Below, one piece after another: positions 59,225 to 64,000 of a stretch of DNA of 64,000 bases. This stretch comes from Physcomitrium patens. Its lineage: Eukaryota; Streptophyta; Bryopsida; Funariales; Funariaceae. Every line of letters starts with the position of its first letter. Position 1 is the stretch's first letter. Location: the NCBI RefSeq assembly GCF_000002425.4, contig NC_037257.1, positions 19,442,257 to 19,506,256 of the forward strand, read 5' to 3'. Under the pieces are notes generated by a model. That model saw nothing but the letters and a program-made list of their open reading frames with translations. It was not told the DNA's origin and ran no database searches. The translations under genes were made by a program, and so were the position numbers.

Positions 59225-60739
59225 ATGGCATCTTTTGAGGGTGATAGCTTGAGAATGGTTGAAAAGTTCAAAGGTGACAACTTTCACAACTGGAAGGCCA
59301 AAATGGAGCTACTTTTGGCGTCATTGGATCTTTGGGAGATTGTATGTGAGGACGAAGAGGCACCTGGGGTAGAGGCAAGCATCAAGGAGCATAAGGAGTT
59401 CAAAAGACGAGAAAAGAAGGCTTTTGGCATAATTGCCACCAATTTAGATGAGAGCAACTTTGCTCATGTCATTTCTTGCAAAGGGGCAGCAGAGGCATGG
59501 AAGACTCTTTGCAACGTCTATGAGAGTAGAAATCTCTCCAATGTACTATGGTCAAGGCAAAAATTCTTCACCGTGAAGATGGAAGAAGGTGAAGATCTCA
59601 TGGCTCATGTAAATAAGGTAAAAGCACTTGCAAACCAACTTGCTGTTATTGACAAGCCTTTACCTGAAGAAGATGTTGTGATGACATTGCTCTCAAGCCT
59701 TCCGGACTCCTATTCCTCCCTCATTGTGGCATTGGAGTCAATTTCAAGAAAAGATCTTACTTTGGACTATGTCACGGCAAGACTAGCCCATGAAGTGACC
59801 AAAAGAAAGCAAAAGGAGTCTATTGGAGAGCAATCAGCACTATTCACGAGACCAAGTAAGGCAAGTACTTCCATTCAACGTAATCTTCCCAAAACTTGTT
59901 ATATTTGTGGAAAACCAGGGCATTTTGCTAGGAATTGTTTCAAGGCAAAGAGAGGAGAAAGAGAGAATGCCAATAATGCTTTTCATGACCATGGAGGTGA
60001 TGACTTTGCATTCATGGCAAAACAAACTTCTTCCATGCTTGATATGAGCAAATGGATCGTGGATTCTGGATGTACCAAACACATGACTCCATACAAGTGT
60101 TCATTTAACACTTATCAACCAATTCCAGCAACTAAGGTTTGGTTAGGTGATAATGGTATGGTACAAGCCATTGGAATGGGCACCATTGTAGCGGAAGTAG
60201 AGGTCAAGGGCATAAGCAAGAGGATCACACTCAAGGATGTGTTGCATGTGCCAAAGATGAAGAAGAACCTCCTTTCGGTGAGTAAACTTGTAAGTCATGG
60301 GTGCAAAGTGCAATTCAATATGAATGGATGTTTTGTGAGAACCATGGAAGGCAAAGAAGTAGCAAAAGGGATTAGAGATGGCAATCTCTATATTATCAAT
60401 TGCAAGCGCATCAATGGAGTAGAGGTTGCTACTTTTGCTGAATTTCCATCAAATGAAGATAAGGTGGGCATTTGGCATCAAAGACTTGGACATTTGAATG
60501 CCAAAAGCATGAAGGAGCTTCAATCCATGGTAAGTGGCTTAGACCTTGGCCATTCTACTATGAATCTATCTTGTGAAGGTTGCATTCAAGGCAAACAACA
60601 TAGGACACCATTTCCTAGTGGAATTGCAACAAGAGCAAATCAATTGGTGGAGCTTGTGCATTCGGATGTTTGTGGACCCATGAAAACACCATCTATGAGT
60701 GGAGCAAGATATTTTGTCACATTTATTCATGATTTTTGA
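59225..60739 (+). CDS. A5 gag-protease-pre-integrase open frame
   Basis: Fossil element gene, 504 codons. Gag of the UBN2 type about 1-210 (EKFKGDNFHNWKAKMELLLAS), CCHC knuckle near 225, protease near 280 (DSGCTKHM), pre-integrase about 410-470 (WHQRLGHLN). The start ATG lies in TTGAGATGGC, as in A4. Confidence 0.88.
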   Translation: MASFEGDSLRMVEKFKGDNFHNWKAKMELLLASLDLWEIVCEDEEAPGVEASIKEHKEFKRREKKAFGIIATNLDESNFAHVISCKGAAEAWKTLCNVYESRNLSNVLWSRQKFFTVKMEEGEDLMAHVNKVKALANQLAVIDKPLPEEDVVMTLLSSLPDSYSSLIVALESISRKDLTLDYVTARLAHEVTKRKQKESIGEQSALFTRPSKASTSIQRNLPKTCYICGKPGHFARNCFKAKRGERENANNAFHDHGGDDFAFMAKQTSSMLDMSKWIVDSGCTKHMTPYKCSFNTYQPIPATKVWLGDNGMVQAIGMGTIVAEVEVKGISKRITLKDVLHVPKMKKNLLSVSKLVSHGCKVQFNMNGCFVRTMEGKEVAKGIRDGNLYIINCKRINGVEVATFAEFPSNEDKVGIWHQRLGHLNAKSMKELQSMVSGLDLGHSTMNLSCEGCIQGKQHRTPFPSGIATRANQLVELVHSDVCGPMKTPSMSGARYFVTFIHDF

Positions 60740-60947
60740 AGGAAGGTATGGATTTATATCATAAAGGCCAAGAGTGAGTGTTTTGCCAAGTTTAAGGAGT
60801 GGAAAGCACTTGTGGAGAAGCAATGTGAGCACAAGATTAAGGTGCTGCGATCGGACAATGGAGGTGAGTATTCGTCTAAAGACTTTGATGAGTTATTGAA
60901 GCATGAAGGCATTGCAAGACAAACCTCCACTCCCTATACCCCACAAC

Positions 60948-61233
60948 TATTGAAACATAGAAAGTTTACTCCACACAAGTAAGTTAGGACCAGCAAGGTT
61001 GCACTATAACAAATAGAGTGTGGTATGAGATGATTCTTCCCATGCCAACTCTTTCCTTATATACTAGTACCAAGGTACGAAGTGCTACAATCCATATGGG
61101 ATATCTCCTAGGACCAGCCCTCCCCTTGTACTCTAATGCACTATAGACAAGCACCCTACCTTATGGGATATCCTTAACAACACTTGTACTCTATTGACCA
61201 TTAGCAACTACTTAAAGAGTTCTTTTCTCAACA
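60948..61233 (-). repeat. 3' LTR of A6
   Basis: 286 bp, closest to the A1 LTRs. The left flank ACAAC (60943-60947) would be the TSD. Confidence 0.88.
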
Positions 61234-63972
61234 CTCCCACTTTGCTATTGGTCAATTAGCTATCAATCCTAATGCCTTACTCAACTTGTTGTGTGCTTCT
61301 CTAACTAAGGCTTTTGTCAACAAATCAGCAAACATGTCTTTGGTTTCACAAAACATCATATCAATAACCTCCATCTCTATCTTCTCTCTTATGAAATGAT
61401 GCTGAATATCAATGTACTTAGTTCTTGCATGATGCTTTGGATTCTTTCCAAAAGCAAGACATCCTTGATTGTCACACCTCAATGGAGTAGCTTCAAATTG
61501 CACAAGTCCAATATCTTCGAATAACAACCTCAACCAAAATGCCTCCATTGCTTCATGACTTGCTGCCAAATACTCCGCCCCTATTGTGGACCTTGCAATG
61601 TTTGGTTGTCTATTGCTATTCAAAGATATGGCTCCCACTCAAACAAAGAATACATAGCCCATTGTTGACCTTCAATCGTTTGCATCTCTCTTAGTTCTAA
61701 GCACCCACTTACATCCAATTGTTGTGGAAAGATGTGGTTCTTTCACCATTCACCTTGTGGTCTTCTCTCACGTATTGGATATCTTCTTTCATGCAAAGAA
61801 GATGAGCCTTCTTGCACCTCTTGCTGCCTTGTATGACTCATGGAGTGCTTTCTCTTACTCATTTGTTGGTATTCTTCATCTTCATTCTCTTCATTGTCCT
61901 TATTATATCTTGCTGGCATTGAAGTCTTCATAGTATTGGGCTCTTCTATCATGGCATCTTCCTCTTCTTCTTCACTTTGAGAATGCTCTTCTTCATCTTC
62001 TTGTTTGTTTGCTAGAATTGAAGATGTGTCCACAAACACACCACTACTCCCACTTGGACACATCTCCCACTTTTCACTACCACTCATAGATGGTGTCCTC
62101 ATGGATCCACAAACATTCGAATGCACAAGCTCCAGCAATTGGTTTGTTCTTGTTGCAACTCCTCTAGGAAATGGTGTCCTATGTTGTTTGCCTTGAATGC
62201 ATCCCTCACAAGCAAGATTCATCGTAGAATGGCCAAGGTCTATGCCATTAACCTTGGATTGAAGCCCCTTCATGCTTTTGGCATTCAAATGCCCAAGTCT
62301 TTGATGCCAAATGCCCATCTTCTCTTCATTTGATGGAAATTCAGCAAAGGCAGCAACCTCCACTCCATTGATCTTCTTGCAATTGATAATATAGAGATTG
62401 CCATTCCTACTCCCTTTTGCTACTTCTTTGCCTTCCATGGTTCTCACAAACCATCTATTCATGTTAAATTGCACTTTGTACTCATGAGTTACAAGTTTAT
62501 TCACCGAAAGGAGGTTCTTCTTTATCTTTCGCACATGCAACACATCCTTGAGAGTGATTCTCTTGCTTATGCCCTTCACCACCACCTCCACTACAATGGT
62601 GCCTATTCCAGTGGCTTGTACCATACAATTATCACCCAACCAAACCTTGGTTGCTGAAATTGATTGATAAGTGTTAAATGAACACTTGTATGGAGTCATG
62701 TGTTTGGTACATCCGGAATCCACAATCCATTTGCTCATATCAAACATGGAAGGAGTTTGTTTTGCCATGAATGCAAAGTCTTCACCTCCATGATCATGAA
62801 AAGCATTGTTGGCATTCTCTCTTTCTCCTCTCTTTGCCTTGAAACAATTTCTAGCAAAATGGCCTGGTTTTCCACAAATGTAACAAGTTTTAGGAGGATA
62901 ACGTTGAAAAGGGGCACTTGCCTTACTTGGTCTTGTAAATAGTGCTGATTGCTCCCCAATAGACTCCTTTTGCTTTCTTTTGGTCACTTCATGGGCTAGT
63001 CTTGCCGTGACATAGTCCAAAGTGAGGTCTTTCCTTGAAATGGACTCCAATGCCACAATGAGGGAGGAATAGGAGTCCGGAAGGCTTGAGAGCAATGTCA
63101 TCACAACATCTTCTTCAAGTAAAGGCTTGTCAACAACAGCAAGTTGGTTTGCAAGTGCTTTTACCTTATTTACGTGAGCCATGAGATCTTCACCTTCTTC
63201 CATCTTCACGGTGAAGAACTTTTGCCTTGACCATAGCACATTGGAAAGATTCCTACTCTCATAGACATTGCAAAGAGTCTTCCATGCATCTGCTGCTCCT
63301 TTGCAAGAAATGACATGAGCAAAGTTGGTTTCATCTAAGTTGGTGGCAATTATGCCAAAAGCCTTCTTTTCTCGTCTTTTGAAGTCCTTTTGCTCCTTCA
63401 TGCTTGCCTCTAATCCAGGTGCCTCTTCCTCCTCACATACTATCTCCCAAAGATCCAATGACGCCAAAAGTAGCTCCATTTTGGCCTTCCAGTGGTAAAA
63501 GTTGTCACCTCTAAACTTTTCTACCATTCTTAAGCTATCACTCTCAAAAGATGCCATCTCAAGCTACAAGTAGGTCCAAAAATCTCTTGATTTGGAGTTG
63601 TAATGCAAAAGATATGACTACTCAAAGATTGCTGAACTACAAACTCAGAATTCGCTGTTTTGCAACTTTTTGCATACTTTGAGTCCAAATCACGTCTAAA
63701 TGATGGGAAATGCTATGTCATGTAATTCTATGGCTTTCAAACATCTCCCTTACATCACCTCACTCAAAATGACTCAATTTCTCATAAAACTCTCAAATAC
63801 TAGTGTTACTTCAGCAAAGACACTATCAAGGTCTTGCACTAACCTCATACACTCACAAATCCAGGAGTAATGACTTCAACAAAACACTAGTAATACTATA
63901 CCATAAAATCTCAACCACGAAACAAACAACAAAGAAAATAAAATGCAAGAACAACTTACTAGGTAAGAGAAT

Positions 63973-63986
63973 GTGGGCACATAACC
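63973..63986 (-). other. Half-tRNA primer binding site of A6
   Basis: Minus strand GGTTATGTGCCCAC, one base from the A1 site, directly beside the LTR that starts at 63987. Confidence 0.7.
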
Positions 63987-64000
63987 TATTGAAACATAGA

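Larger units (their letters stand above)
58512..60947 (+). mobile_element. Copia element A5, 5' LTR to integrase
   Basis: LTR 58512-58797, primer site 58798-58811 (GGTTATGGGCCCAC), leader, then gag-pol open from 59225 to about 60739 with gag, CCHC knuckle (CYICGKPGHFARNCF), protease and pre-integrase, and further integrase text to 60947, where A6 is inserted. Its sequence is very close to A2, so the two belong to one recent subfamily. About one break in the visible part. Confidence 0.9.
60948..64000 (-). mobile_element. Copia element A6, non-autonomous type, cut by window end
   Basis: 3' LTR 60948-61233, internal region to 63972, primer site 63973-63986, and the start of the 5' LTR at 63987. 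On the minus strand gag starts at 63557 (MASFESDSLRMVEKFRGDNF) with knuckle, protease and pre-integrase. The internal plan is the same shortened one as A1, lacking most of integrase and reverse transcriptase. It is inserted in the integrase part of A5. The 604-codon open frame of gag and protease looks largely whole. Confidence 0.9.

Noticed and set aside
1-64000. CRISPR arrays, bacterial operons, tRNA or rRNA genes
   Set aside because: No regularly spaced repeats or such genes recognised; the tRNA-like text at LTR ends is short primer-site complement, not a tRNA gene.

Overview
This window is nuclear DNA from a land plant. The host genes have plant-type introns and include a plastid-targeted ClpP4, and the surroundings are dominated by Ty1/copia and Ty3/gypsy LTR elements. 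The best clue to the lineage is a complete 16-exon epsilon-tubulin gene. Epsilon-tubulin is kept only where centrioles or basal bodies are made, so the source probably has swimming sperm (moss, liverwort, hornwort, lycophyte, fern, or possibly cycad or Ginkgo). The A+T-rich intergenic DNA, short introns and chromodomain gypsy elements fit a moss best, but the species is not proven.

Layout. 0-2.6 kb: normal-GC, gene-like DNA with two doubtful minus-strand exon candidates. 2.85-8.87 kb: a very old copia element with short LTRs, split by an A+T-rich insertion. 9.7-14.5 kb: epsilon-tubulin (minus). 16.3-17.5 kb: CLPP4 (plus, 3 exons). 20.8-22.6 kb: PRP17/CDC40, a spliceosomal WD40 protein (minus, no intron). 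These three genes form a gene island and are unrelated in pathway (basal body, plastid proteolysis, splicing). 23-29.4 kb: decayed copia pieces in opposite orientations and an old gypsy copy. 29.7-64 kb: a deep nest of LTR elements with no host gene.

The nest can be read from target-site duplications (TSDs) and LTR ends. A young gypsy chromovirus G1 (31239-37572, LTRs 530 bp with 3 differences, TSD CTTGT) lies inside a minus-strand copia A1 (30355-40016, LTRs with about 8 substitutions, TSD CAAAC), which lies inside the gag of an older copia. Further right come C1 with a solo LTR inside its gag (TSD GGAGA), minus-strand fragments, B2 with an oddly inverted LTR block, A2 (51534-56285, TSD CGTTG), and a run A3 > A4 > A5 > A6 in which each element is cut by the next. 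A6 leaves the window.

The most interesting signals are: (1) the A, B and C copia families place a primer site complementary to the anticodon arm of initiator tRNA-Met directly against the 5' LTR, the half-tRNA priming used by Drosophila copia and yeast Ty5, while the older copia and the gypsy family show ordinary 3'-end tRNA-Met sites; (2) A1 and A6 share the same reduced internal structure, which suggests a non-autonomous lineage moved in trans; (3) the gypsy element carries an extra open frame between its chromodomain and its polypurine tract, and a perfect G-box close to the TATA box in its LTR; (4) the epsilon-tubulin gene has a GC-AG first intron.
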